NCBI GenBank assembly: GCA_023410475.1
Contig: JAEYPS010000021.1
Coordinates: 1-64,000 of the forward strand
DNA: 64,000 nt
Direction of reading: 5' to 3'
Origin: Bacillota bacterium
GTDB taxonomy: Bacteria; Bacillota; Clostridia; Christensenellales; SZUA-584
Shown in pieces: positions 6,250 through 15,119 of the stretch. The notes beneath the pieces were generated by a model. That model made no database searches and was not told the DNA's origin. It saw only the letters and a program-made list of their open reading frames with translations. Every line of letters begins with the position of its first letter. The stretch's first letter is position 1. Position numbers and translations under genes: made by a program.

Positions 6250-8544
6250 ATGCCCAAAGGCGTACCAAAAAAGACAAAACAAAAAAGCCATCTCGGTGAA
6301 ATCGCCGGAGTTATTTTTATTGCTCTGGGGATATTCATTGGCATATGCATCTATATTCAAACGGGCACAGGGATACTCGGCGGCGCGGCGGCGGACGTGC
6401 TGTTCGGGCTTCTCGGGATTTTTGCATACCTGGCACCTTTTTTGCTTATCATACTCGGAGTACTCGCTATCGCCGCCCGCAAGAAGAGCGTTAACAAGGG
6501 CAAAGTATGGCTTATCACGCTGCTTATAGTATCCGTGATGTCGCTGATCCATACGTTTTCGCTTGCCCGCATAGAACTCGGCGAGGGTATCTTTGCGTAC
6601 ATTGTGGATTCATATAGCCTTGGCATACAGCATACCGCAGCAGGAGTGCTGGGAAGCGTGCTCGTGTATCCTTTTTATCTTCTCATAGGCGATGTAGGCT
6701 GTGTGATACTGTTTATTACGTCTACACTCGTCTGCGTGCTCATTCTCGCGAACATATCTATAAGGAGCATGAGCCAAAGCGTCGCCGTCGCCGGAAAAAG
6801 AACGGTGGAAAAAGCAATCGAAAATGTGAACGAGCGCAAAAAGCGCCGCCTGTATATAGAGGACCTTCGCGAAGACCAGGATAACGTGATACTGTTTGAG
6901 CCTGAGATACCGAGCAGGGAGAGCTTCGATAAGAAAAAACACTCGAGCTTTTTTGACGACGAAGTATATACACAGGAAAATGAAGATTACCCTCGTTATT
7001 CCCGCACCGAAAAAGGTATCACGGACGGCATCGTTATAGAGTCTTACGAGGACGATGAGGAGCCGAGGAAGAAGCGCGAGCCCGTGCACGGCATAAGGAG
7101 CGGCAAAAGCAAGCATTCCCTTCCGCCAGTATCACTGCTGTCAAAGCCCCAGGATAAGGCTAAGACCGGCAGCATGGAAGAGCAGAGGAAAAACGCTATG
7201 CTCATAGAGGAAACGCTGGAGAACTTCGGAGTGGAAGCCAAGGTCGTGCATATCGTTAAAGGCCCCGCCGTCACAAGGTATGAGCTGCGTCCGGCGCCCG
7301 GCGTGCGCGTCCGGCGCATAAAGGAGCTCGACAACGACCTCGCGATGACTCTAGCGGCAAAAGCAGTCAAAATAGAAGCGCCCATACCCGGCAAGGCGGC
7401 GGTAGGCGTAGAGGTACCGAATTCGGACGTTACGTTCGTACACCTGCGCTCTATGCTTGAGGCCGACGAGTTTAAAAAGGCGAAGTCCGCTCTTACGTTC
7501 GCGCTCGGCAAGGACATCACCGGCAAGAACTATTGCGTAGACATCACCGCGATGCCTCATATACTTATAGCGGGCGAAACGGGAAGCGGCAAGAGCGTAT
7601 GTATCAATTCTCTTATAACGAGCATACTCTTTAAAGCGACGCCCGACGAAGTAAAGATGATACTTATTGACCCGAAGGTCGTCGAGCTTTCCGGGTTCAA
7701 GAATATACCGCATCTGCTCGTGCCCGTCGTTACCGACCCGAAGAAGGCTTCGAGCGCTCTTAACTGGGCCGTCAGCGAGATGACGTCGCGCTACAAGATA
7801 TTCGCGGAGCGCGGCGCGAGGGACATAAACAGATTCAACGACATGATGGAAGAGGAGGAGAAGCTTCCGAGGATAGTGGTCATCATAGACGAGCTTGCCG
7901 AGCTTATGATGGCTGCGCCGAGGGAAGTTGAAGACTCCATATGCCGCATAGCGCAGCTTGGCCGCGCGGCGGGCATACACCTCGTGGTAGCGACGCAGCG
8001 CCCGTCCGTCAATGTCATAACAGGGCTCATCAAGGCGAATATATCCTCAAGGATAGCGTTCAAGGTCAACTCGGGCGTGGACTCGCGTACGATACTAGAC
8101 CAGAACGGCGCGGAAAAGCTGCTCAGAAACGGAGATATGCTGTATCACCCGTCTGACGCGCCGAAGCCCATCCGGCTGCAGGGCTGCTATGTATCGGACT
8201 CGGATATCGAGGCTGTGGTAGATTATGTGTCGGGCGGCAGCGACGCCGAATTCGACGAGGATGTTGTTTCCGATATAGTATCGGGCGCCGAAGAGGAAGA
8301 GGAGTTGGGCGGCGATTACGACGAGCTTTTACCAAAGGCGGTCGAGATCGTTCTCGAATACGGGCAGGCCTCTATATCTATGCTGCAGCGCAGGCTGAGG
8401 ATAGGCTACGCCCGAGCGGCAAGGCTTGTTGACGAGATGGAAGTAAGAAAGATTGTGAGCCCCTTTGAGGGCAGTAAGGCAAGACAGGTTCTAATAACGT
8501 GGGATATGTACGAGGAGATGTTCGGCAGCGCAGATGAGGCATAA
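6250..8544 (+). CDS. DNA translocase FtsK/SpoIIIE
   Basis: The 764-aa protein has an N-terminal membrane part with about four segments in residues 15-175, a charged linker (about 175-330), and the C-terminal RecA-like motor. Walker A GETGSGKS is at residues 442-449; Walker B VVIIDELAEL is near 545. The C-terminal 60 residues (AVEIVLEYGQASISMLQRRLRIGYARAARLVDEME) are the winged-helix gamma domain that reads the chromosome orientation sequences. In sporulating bacteria the protein pumps the chromosome into the forespore and clears DNA from the septum. GGGGTG lies 7 nt before the ATG. The 3' end overlaps rimO by 11 nt. Confidence 0.95.
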   Translation: MPKGVPKKTKQKSHLGEIAGVIFIALGIFIGICIYIQTGTGILGGAAADVLFGLLGIFAYLAPFLLIILGVLAIAARKKSVNKGKVWLITLLIVSVMSLIHTFSLARIELGEGIFAYIVDSYSLGIQHTAAGVLGSVLVYPFYLLIGDVGCVILFITSTLVCVLILANISIRSMSQSVAVAGKRTVEKAIENVNERKKRRLYIEDLREDQDNVILFEPEIPSRESFDKKKHSSFFDDEVYTQENEDYPRYSRTEKGITDGIVIESYEDDEEPRKKREPVHGIRSGKSKHSLPPVSLLSKPQDKAKTGSMEEQRKNAMLIEETLENFGVEAKVVHIVKGPAVTRYELRPAPGVRVRRIKELDNDLAMTLAAKAVKIEAPIPGKAAVGVEVPNSDVTFVHLRSMLEADEFKKAKSALTFALGKDITGKNYCVDITAMPHILIAGETGSGKSVCINSLITSILFKATPDEVKMILIDPKVVELSGFKNIPHLLVPVVTDPKKASSALNWAVSEMTSRYKIFAERGARDINRFNDMMEEEEKLPRIVVIIDELAELMMAAPREVEDSICRIAQLGRAAGIHLVVATQRPSVNVITGLIKANISSRIAFKVNSGVDSRTILDQNGAEKLLRNGDMLYHPSDAPKPIRLQGCYVSDSDIEAVVDYVSGGSDAEFDEDVVSDIVSGAEEEEELGGDYDELLPKAVEIVLEYGQASISMLQRRLRIGYARAARLVDEMEVRKIVSPFEGSKARQVLITWDMYEEMFGSADEA

Positions 8545-9850
8545 CACAGAGGTTTTCATATTTGTCGTATCGCTTGGCTGCGACAAGAACAGGATAGACA
8601 CTGAGCATATGCTGGGCGTGCTTTCCGGCAGCAATGCCGTAATAGCAGATGAACCGGACGGCGCTGATGTGATAATCATAAACACGTGCGGCTTCATAGA
8701 CGACGCAAAGCGTGAGTCTATAGACACCATACTCGAGATGGCAAAGTACAAAAAAGCCGGTGCAAAGCTTATCGTTACCGGCTGCCTCGCTCAGCGTTAT
8801 GCCAAAGAGCTGGAGTCCGAGCTTCCCGAGGCGGACGCGCTTCTCGGAGTCGCGAGCTACAGCCGCATATTGGAAGCTATAGATTCAGTACTTGAGGGCA
8901 AAAGGTTTATCAGCTGCGACAGGGTGGACGAAGGACTTGAAGGAAGGGTGCTCACGACTTCATCGCATTTGGCGTATGTGCGTATATCGGACGGGTGCTC
9001 AAACTGCTGCAGCTTCTGCGCGATACCGATAATCAGAGGGCCGCTTAAGAGCCGCGATATCAAGAGTATACTGGGCGAGATGCAAGACCTTCGCTCAGGA
9101 GACGTGTCTGAGGCGATTCTCATAGCGCAGGACACGACAAGATACGGCGAGGACCTCGGTAGGCGAATGCTGCCCGAGCTGCTTCATGAAGCTGCGGACG
9201 TGATGAAGGGCGGCTGGCTTCGGGTGCTGTACTGCTACCCCGAGGGCGTAACGGACGAGATAATTGAATCGATGCTTGCGCACGATAATATATGCCGTTA
9301 TATGGATATACCCATGCAGCATTTCAGCGACGACGTACTCAGGCGCATGAACAGGCGCAACACGTCTGCGTCATCAAAGGCGATAGTTAATAAACTGCAC
9401 GATGCGGGGTTTACGCTGCGCACGTCGCTGATGGTAGGCTTTCCGGGAGAGACCGACGGCGATTTTAAGACGCTGCTTGATTGCGTTGAGGAGCTTAAAT
9501 TCGAGCGTCTGGGTGCGTTTAAGTATTCGGCCGAGGAAGGGACAAAAGCGGCTCTGCTCGTGACGCAGGTGCCCGATGAGATAAAAGAAGCGCGTTACGA
9601 AGCGCTGATGGAGCTTCAGGCGGGCATATCAAAAAAGCTATGCGAATCTTTGGCAGGGGAGCGGCAAAGAGTCATAATAGACGGGTTTGATGAAGACACC
9701 TCTCTTTACACGGCGCGAACAAAGGGGCAGGCGCCGCAAGTTGACGGTGTGACATATTTAAGCTCAAATAAACGCCTGACTGAGGGCACGTTTCATGACG
9801 CGCTTATCAGGCAAGCGTATGAATACGACTTACTGGGGGACGTTGAATGA
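8534..9850 (+). CDS. rimO: Ribosomal protein S12 methylthiotransferase
   Basis: The 438-aa product has the three methylthiotransferase domains: an N-terminal UPF0004 domain with cluster cysteines (VSLGCDKNRID, NTCGFIDDA, VTGCLAQRY), a radical-SAM core with CSNCCSFCAIP (CxxxCxxC), and a C-terminal TRAM-like region (about 370-435). RimO adds a methylthio group to the conserved aspartate of ribosomal protein S12. The start overlaps ftsK; the start codon context is weak but the N-terminus aligns with the family. It overlaps pgsA by 4 nt. Confidence 0.93.
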   Translation: MRHNTEVFIFVVSLGCDKNRIDTEHMLGVLSGSNAVIADEPDGADVIIINTCGFIDDAKRESIDTILEMAKYKKAGAKLIVTGCLAQRYAKELESELPEADALLGVASYSRILEAIDSVLEGKRFISCDRVDEGLEGRVLTTSSHLAYVRISDGCSNCCSFCAIPIIRGPLKSRDIKSILGEMQDLRSGDVSEAILIAQDTTRYGEDLGRRMLPELLHEAADVMKGGWLRVLYCYPEGVTDEIIESMLAHDNICRYMDIPMQHFSDDVLRRMNRRNTSASSKAIVNKLHDAGFTLRTSLMVGFPGETDGDFKTLLDCVEELKFERLGAFKYSAEEGTKAALLVTQVPDEIKEARYEALMELQAGISKKLCESLAGERQRVIIDGFDEDTSLYTARTKGQAPQVDGVTYLSSNKRLTEGTFHDALIRQAYEYDLLGDVE

Positions 9851-10392
9851 ATATAGCTAACAAGCTAACGCTGATAAGAGTCGCGCTGATACCTGTTTTT
9901 ATAGCGTTTTTCTATCTTGACACCGGTTATTGGAACTATTATGTCGCGGCGCTGATATTTATCGCCGCGGCCCTTACAGATCTTTTTGACGGGGCACTGG
10001 CGAGAAAGCGCAATATAGTCACGAAGTTCGGAAAGCTGATAGACCCAATAGCGGATAAGCTTCTGGTATGCAGCGCTCTCGTGCTGCTGGCCGCCGCCGG
10101 CAGGATACACGCCGTATTCGTAATAGTGCTTATCGGCAGGGAGTTTATAATAAGCGGGTTTCGGGCGCTGGCAGCCGCGGAAGGGCTTGTGCTTGCCGCC
10201 AGCAACCTCGGAAAACTTAAGACCGTTGTGCAGATAGTGATGGTCGTGACCGTTCTTTTATGGCATGGCGTTTTCGGCGAGTGGATAGTCATATTCGGCA
10301 TCGTGCTGATATGGGCGAGCGTCGCTTTATCCGTAGTGTCCTGCGCGGATTATTTCCTGAAAAATAAAGCCATAGTCAAGGATATGTTCTGA
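9847..10392 (+). CDS. pgsA: CDP-diacylglycerol--glycerol-3-phosphate 3-phosphatidyltransferase
   Basis: The 181-aa membrane protein contains the CDP-alcohol phosphotransferase signature DG-x2-AR-x8-G-x3-D-x3-D (residues about 47-70, reading DLFDGALARKRN then GKLIDPIADK), with five to six hydrophobic segments around it. It makes phosphatidylglycerophosphate, the committed step to phosphatidylglycerol. It starts in an ATGA overlap with rimO, and recA follows 85 nt later, an order common in Firmicutes. Confidence 0.93.
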   Translation: MNIANKLTLIRVALIPVFIAFFYLDTGYWNYYVAALIFIAAALTDLFDGALARKRNIVTKFGKLIDPIADKLLVCSALVLLAAAGRIHAVFVIVLIGREFIISGFRALAAAEGLVLAASNLGKLKTVVQIVMVVTVLLWHGVFGEWIVIFGIVLIWASVALSVVSCADYFLKNKAIVKDMF

Positions 10393-10477
10393 TTTTTGTA
10401 CTGTAAATATGTTATACTGAAAAAGGTATCCTAAAAGCGTAAAGCTTTATGGGGCGATTATAAGGAGGGTATTGGTG

Positions 10478-11497
10478 ATGTCGGTCGAGAAACAAAAAGC
10501 GCTGGAGATGGCGCTCGTGCAGATAGAGAAGCAGTTCGGAAAAGGCAGCGTAATGAAGCTTGGTGAAGCAGCCGGCGTTCCGGTGGCGGTGATACCGAGC
10601 GGATGCCTTGAGCTTGATGTGGCGCTTGGCGTAGGCGGCGTTCCGAGGGGGCGTATAATCGAAGTATACGGCCCCGAATCTTCGGGCAAGACCACCATAG
10701 CTCTGCACATGGTTGCCGAGGCGCAAAAGCTCGGCGGGGCCGCCGCGTTTATCGACGCGGAGCACGCGCTCGACCCTGCGTACGCGAAAAACCTCGGCGT
10801 CGATACGGACAACCTGTATGTTTCTCAGCCCGATACGGGAGAGCAGGCGCTAGAAATAACGGAAGCTCTCGTACGCAGCGGCGCGATCGATATCATCGTT
10901 ATCGACTCGGTGGCCGCTCTCGTGCCCAAGGCGGAGATAGACGGCGAAATGGGCGCATCGCACGTCGGGCTTCAGGCAAGGCTCATGTCTCAGGCGCTAA
11001 GAAAGCTCGCGGGAATTGTAAGCAAATCAAACACGATCGCGGTTTTCATAAACCAGCTCCGCGAGAAAGTCGGTGTAATGTTCGGCAATCCGGAGACTAC
11101 TCCGGGAGGCCGTGCGCTAAAGTTTTACGCTTCGGTAAGGCTTGACGTGAGGCGCATAGAGACAATAAAAGACGGAGACAAGATGATAGGCAACAGGACT
11201 CGCATAAAGGTCGCTAAAAATAAAGTGGCGCCGCCGTTTAAGACCGCCGAATTCGATATATATTACGGCGAAGGCGTTTCGGCCGAGAGCAGCGTCATGC
11301 AGCTCGGGCTTGAGCTTGGGCTTCTTAAAAAATCCGGCTCGTGGTTCTATTACGGCGAGACACGCATAGGGCAGGGGAGAGATAACGTCCGCCTTTACCT
11401 AAAAGAGAACAGAGAGCTGTTTGAAGAGCTTAAAGCCAGCATACTTGAAAGCTATGACCTCGGGGCGATCAAGAAAACCACGGAAGACAAGCAATAA
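10478..11497 (+). CDS. recA: Recombinase RecA
   Basis: The 339-aa product is full length. Walker A GPESSGKT is at residues 65-72, the Walker B strand is IDIIVIDSVAAL, and the DNA-binding loop region QALRKLAGIVSKSN through FINQLREKVGVMFGNPETTPGG is intact. RecA performs strand exchange and triggers LexA cleavage. TTG and GTG codons lie just upstream in frame, but the ATG at 10478 is best spaced (9 nt) from AAGGAGGG. A possible -10 box TATACT is at 10413-10418. I saw no clear CGAAC-N4-GTTCG LexA box. Confidence 0.97.
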   Translation: MSVEKQKALEMALVQIEKQFGKGSVMKLGEAAGVPVAVIPSGCLELDVALGVGGVPRGRIIEVYGPESSGKTTIALHMVAEAQKLGGAAAFIDAEHALDPAYAKNLGVDTDNLYVSQPDTGEQALEITEALVRSGAIDIIVIDSVAALVPKAEIDGEMGASHVGLQARLMSQALRKLAGIVSKSNTIAVFINQLREKVGVMFGNPETTPGGRALKFYASVRLDVRRIETIKDGDKMIGNRTRIKVAKNKVAPPFKTAEFDIYYGEGVSAESSVMQLGLELGLLKKSGSWFYYGETRIGQGRDNVRLYLKENRELFEELKASILESYDLGAIKKTTEDKQ

Positions 11498-11526
11498 AAA
11501 CTATACCGGGAGTAAGATAAAAATAA

Positions 11527-11556
11527 ACGCCCCTGCGTTAGCAGGGGCGTATTTTT
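11527..11556. terminator. Bidirectional intrinsic terminator
   Basis: Ten-bp perfect stem ACGCCCCTGC / GCAGGGGCGT (11527-11536 with 11541-11550) with a GTTA loop, flanked by AAATAAA on the left and ATTTTTAT on the right. It separates convergent recA and the LCP-family gene and can serve both. Confidence 0.9.
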
Positions 11557-11559
11557 ATA

Positions 11560-13353
11560 CTAGTTGAAATCGACCGGTATCTGGTTATGCACATAAGACT
11601 GGTTGACAGTCGTTTTATACGGGTGGTCGCCGTAATCGACGTGCCAGATCTTATTCTTCCAATCCGCGGCGCTTATGGTTTTTCCTAATTCGAGTCTCTT
11701 GTAAAGATCCTGTACATCGCTGTGAAGCGATTTGATTACCTCGTTAAACTTATTGTTAGTCGCTCTCGAGGCGTGCTTCGTATCCCAGTGGTCAATTTCT
11801 TTAAATGCTTTTTCCGCTCTATCATAAATTGCCCATTCCGCTCCGCCTTCTAAATATCTCCTGTAGTTTCCGCTCGGAACGGGAGTCTGAGTCGGCACCA
11901 CGCCGTCTTCATCCGCTGTGGGAGCAGGCCCAAGCGTCGGCTTTGGCTGGAGCTCTGCATCTGCATCAAGTTTTTTCTTGGCCATATCAAGGTATTTTCT
12001 AGCTGCATTCGTAGTCACTTCTATCTGCATCTTCTGCCACAGCTCGTAAGCTCCGCTCGCGGTGTAATCGCTGTATGAAGGGACCTGAATACCGTACAGC
12101 TGCTCAAGAGCCTGTCTGCCCTCTTTTTTCGATATATCAAATCCATAGACCTTTTTTATTATGCTTGCGCGTTTGCTCTCGCTAGTCAAAACGAAATTCC
12201 AGTTGAATATGCCGCCTGCGGAAGAGCCGTCCATGGAATGCATCTTTATGCTGCTGCTGTCGACATTGTATGAATACGCCGCAAGGGCAGCCGTCTTTGC
12301 GAAGTCAACATTCGTATGAAGGTTGCCTTCGAACGCATTGATAATATCGGGTACTCTGAAAAGTATACCCGAGTCTTTAAGCTTCTGGAATATAGCGACG
12401 AGCATGTTCTTCTGGCGGTTGATACGATTGAGGTCTCCCGTCTCGCCCTTTGAAGAGCTGGTGATGCTCGAGTCTTTGCGGACGCGCAGATAATCGAGCA
12501 CTGCCTGTCCGTCCATGTGCTGCATACCGGCTTTATATTTGCGCCCCTGCATCTTGAACGCAAGGTCGATATCGAACTCAAGGCCGCCTATAGCGTCAAC
12601 AAGCCCTTTTACGGCGGTCATATCCACGGCATAATAGTAGTTGACCGGAATGCCGCCTATCATCCACGAAGCGGCTTCACATACCTTTTCACAGCCTGCC
12701 TTAGGGTCGTCGATCCAGCTGCCCCCGCAGTCCATCGAAGCGTTTAGTTTATATATCCCTTTTACACCCGGTATCTTGGCATAAGTGTCGCGGGGAAGCG
12801 ATATAAGATTCACTTCGTTTGTGAGAGTGTTGACGGCAACGATGATCATCACGTCGGAATGGTAATATTTCTTGCCCTTCCATGTGGAGCGCTCGGGCGC
12901 GTAATCAACGCCGATAAGAAGTATGTTTACCGTATTTTCGAGTATGCTGGTATCGCTCACCGCGAGCAGCTCGCCCAAAGGATCGAGCGTAGGCGTCGCT
13001 TCAGGCACTGTCGTCTCTTCTGTTTGCTGACTCTGCTGCGTATCGGCGGGCGTGGGCGTACGGGACACCTGCTTATCTACAGTATCAAAGCCTGACATCC
13101 CGCTTGAAAGCGTGTTCAGTATGAAAACTCCAACGCCAAGAATGACAACCGCAAGAACACTTGCGACCGTTACTATTATCTTTTTCTTTAAGCTCCAGGG
13201 CTTTTTTTTGTTTATCAATATAGTTTTGCCCTGCTTGGCCTCTTTGCCGGCAGAGTCGGGGGTTAAAGCAGCTCCGACGTCCGCTCCGTTTGCTTGCGGG
13301 CTTTCATTCGGCGCCTGGTCTCCCCCCGAAAAGTTGTTGTTTTTTTTCTTCAT
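11560..13353 (-). CDS. LytR-CpsA-Psr (LCP) family cell-wall protein with long C-terminal extension
   Basis: The 597-aa product has a charged cytoplasmic N-terminus, one membrane segment (about 58-80) and an extracellular LCP domain (about 135-330). Family hallmarks are the core SDVMIIVAVN, the Arg/Asp motif LISLPRDTYAKIPG, LDYLRVRKDSS and the second Arg block GDLNRINRQKNML. LCP enzymes transfer undecaprenyl-linked glycopolymers (teichoic acids, capsules) to peptidoglycan. About 260 residues follow the LCP domain, including a Pro/Thr-rich linker and a terminal domain I do not recognise. AGGAGT lies 7 nt before the ATG. It appears monocistronic. Confidence 0.88.
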   Translation of the reverse strand: MKKKNNNFSGGDQAPNESPQANGADVGAALTPDSAGKEAKQGKTILINKKKPWSLKKKIIVTVASVLAVVILGVGVFILNTLSSGMSGFDTVDKQVSRTPTPADTQQSQQTEETTVPEATPTLDPLGELLAVSDTSILENTVNILLIGVDYAPERSTWKGKKYYHSDVMIIVAVNTLTNEVNLISLPRDTYAKIPGVKGIYKLNASMDCGGSWIDDPKAGCEKVCEAASWMIGGIPVNYYYAVDMTAVKGLVDAIGGLEFDIDLAFKMQGRKYKAGMQHMDGQAVLDYLRVRKDSSITSSSKGETGDLNRINRQKNMLVAIFQKLKDSGILFRVPDIINAFEGNLHTNVDFAKTAALAAYSYNVDSSSIKMHSMDGSSAGGIFNWNFVLTSESKRASIIKKVYGFDISKKEGRQALEQLYGIQVPSYSDYTASGAYELWQKMQIEVTTNAARKYLDMAKKKLDADAELQPKPTLGPAPTADEDGVVPTQTPVPSGNYRRYLEGGAEWAIYDRAEKAFKEIDHWDTKHASRATNNKFNEVIKSLHSDVQDLYKRLELGKTISAADWKNKIWHVDYGDHPYKTTVNQSYVHNQIPVDFN

Positions 13354-13427
13354 ATATCATACTCCTGAAAAAGCATATAATATTTAGACTCTGAAAAAGC
13401 GCGTTTTGTTCCGCGTTATTCGAGGAT

Positions 13428-13457
13428 ATTACACCATACGGCATATTTTTTCCTCAA
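13428..13457 (-). promoter_or_regulatory. Candidate sigma-A promoter of the LCP gene
   Basis: On the minus strand, TTGAGG (13457-13452) is followed after 18 nt by TGTAAT (13433-13428), about 75 nt upstream of the LCP start. The match is partial. Confidence 0.35.
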
Positions 13458-13584
13458 TTATACTTAGCATAACATGATTTTATTTGCAAGTAAATTTAAT
13501 AAAGTTTACAAATATATAATTTATTCCATTAAGAATAAATTAACAACAGTCATATATCGGGTCCAAGAATGCGTTATATAAAAT

Positions 13585-13613
13585 TTGCGGCCCTTCGTGC
13601 GATGTGATATAAT
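13585..13613 (+). promoter_or_regulatory. Sigma-A promoter of the PocR/AraC regulator
   Basis: TTGCGG (13585-13590), a 17-nt spacer, and TATAAT (13608-13613) with an extended TGA before the -10. It leaves a leader of about 230 nt before the regulator start. The leader contains an inverted repeat (ATATAATG 13622-13629 with CATTATAT 13652-13659), a GC-rich AGAGGC...GCCTCT pairing, and tandem GATATTACAA sites. No cobalamin-riboswitch B12 box was recognised. Confidence 0.6.
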
Positions 13614-13774
13614 TTTTCCGTATATAATGTAGCAAAGCAGCGGTTTTTTTGCATTATATGCTGCCGGAACATGAAAAAGCGAAAAAAGCTAAATATAATT
13701 ATTAGAGGCTCGCCCGTGCTTTTGAGAAAGTGTAGCGCGCCTCTGATTTTATCCGCAAAGGCTCCGTGACGCAG

Positions 13775-13804
13775 GATATTACAAAATGAAATCAGATATT
13801 ACAA
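13775..13804 (+). repeat. Tandem GATATTACAA sites, probable AraC-type operator
   Basis: GATATTACAA occurs at 13775-13784 and 13795-13804, exactly 20 nt apart (two helical turns), and GATATTACA again at 13425-13433 near the divergent LCP promoter. Direct repeats at helical spacing next to an AraC-family gene are typical binding sites for such regulators. Autoregulation is inferred. Confidence 0.45.
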
Positions 13805-13850
13805 TAATAAAAATCGGCGCCGAAATAAAATATATTAAACGGGTGATTTG

Positions 13851-15092
13851 ATGGAAAACTTACGCGATTCTGCAAACAAGATAGCGCTAATGTATGAAAG
13901 AGCCTGCGGCGTTAGATGCTCCGTTACAGACGCATCTTGCCCTGACGGTATCGACATGCGCATGAAAGACCCGTTTTGCTCTCTATGCGCTCATGAACAG
14001 CTTAAAAAGAGAGAGAGCCTAAAATGTGAAAACATACACAGAGACGGCATCTACCAGGCTGAAAAATGGGGCGGGAAATACGAATACCTTTGTCCGGCGG
14101 GGCTTGCGTTTATATGCGCGGCTATAGAAAGCGGCGAAACAGGGCTTGGAATAACGGCAGGCCCGTTCCTAATGGTGGAGCTTAAAGATTTTTTGGGCGA
14201 AGACCTTGAGAAGTTTTTCCCCGAAGGCGCAGCTAAAAAGCTTATAGCGCATGCGCGTGACATACCGTATATTTACAGCGGAAGGGTATCTAGCCTTGCC
14301 GATATGCTGTCCGCTCTCGCCGCATACGCCGCAAAAAAGGAAAGTCTTCAGCTCATGATAATGCGGCAGATAGCAAAGAGCCAGAACGAGATGTTCTACT
14401 CGGTGTGTGATATGAGCATGCCGGACATGGCCGAGTATCCTATCGAGCAGGAAAAGCTGCTCCAGGGGTATATAGCGCAGGGAAACAAAGCCGCGTCGCA
14501 AAGGGTTCTCAACGATATACTCGGGCACATATTCTTTTGCAGCGGCGGCAGCTTCGAATATATAAAAGCAAGGATCACAGAGCTTATAGTAATACTCTCG
14601 AGGGCGGCGATACAGGGAGGAGCTGATATCGCCGAGGTGTTCGGCCTTAACAGCGATTATATAAGCCGTGTTCAAAGCTTCGGGAGCTTTGACGAGCTTA
14701 ACCAGTGGCTTTCGAAGGTGCTTGTGAGGTTTACGAACAGCGTGTTCGATTATTCGGAGGCGAAGTATTCAGAGCTTGTAAAAAAGGCTGTTGCTTTTAT
14801 TCGAAGCAATTACATGAACAAGATATCGCTCAACGACATTTCCAATTATACCAACATAAGCGTGTCGCATCTGAGCAAAATATTTAAGGAAGAGATGAAG
14901 TGCAGCTTAAGCGCTTATATAAACCAGGTAAGAGTAGAAAACGCCAAGCTGTTTTTGATGGGTGAAGGCATACCGCTTACCGAGGTCGCATATCTATCGG
15001 GGTTTGAGGATCAGAGTTATTTTTCAAAGGTATTTAAAAAGGTGACCGGGGCAACGCCGGGCAAGTTCCGGGCCAGAAGAGGAAACATATAA
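13851..15092 (+). CDS. PocR-domain AraC-family transcriptional regulator
   Basis: The 413-aa product begins with a PocR-type sensory domain (about 5-170): CPDGIDMRMKDPFCSLC, a Cys-rich stretch with CPAGLAFICAAIESG, as in regulators of corrinoid-dependent C1 or propanediol metabolism. A helical middle follows, then a C-terminal double helix-turn-helix (about 310-413) with IRSNYMNKISLNDISNYTNI and the second motif LTEVAYLSGFEDQSYFSKVFKK. It probably activates the corrinoid genes directly downstream in response to a small ligand. The ATG at 13851 follows GGGTGA by 6 nt; a TTG lies one codon upstream. Confidence 0.82.
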   Translation: MENLRDSANKIALMYERACGVRCSVTDASCPDGIDMRMKDPFCSLCAHEQLKKRESLKCENIHRDGIYQAEKWGGKYEYLCPAGLAFICAAIESGETGLGITAGPFLMVELKDFLGEDLEKFFPEGAAKKLIAHARDIPYIYSGRVSSLADMLSALAAYAAKKESLQLMIMRQIAKSQNEMFYSVCDMSMPDMAEYPIEQEKLLQGYIAQGNKAASQRVLNDILGHIFFCSGGSFEYIKARITELIVILSRAAIQGGADIAEVFGLNSDYISRVQSFGSFDELNQWLSKVLVRFTNSVFDYSEAKYSELVKKAVAFIRSNYMNKISLNDISNYTNISVSHLSKIFKEEMKCSLSAYINQVRVENAKLFLMGEGIPLTEVAYLSGFEDQSYFSKVFKKVTGATPGKFRARRGNI

Positions 15093-15119
15093 TCGCAACT
15101 TATTATAAGGAGGAAAAAC

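Noticed and set aside
7351..7980. Minus-strand open frames inside ftsK
   Set aside because: Shadows of the conserved motor domain on the other strand; many such frames occur in these GC-balanced genes.
10393..10477. LexA/SOS box upstream of recA
   Set aside because: No CGAAC-N4-GTTCG-like site is visible; only a possible -10 box.
13614..13850. Possible cobalamin riboswitch in the leader of the PocR regulator
   Set aside because: Hairpins are present and the context is corrinoid-related, but no B12-box or conserved junction sequence was recognised.
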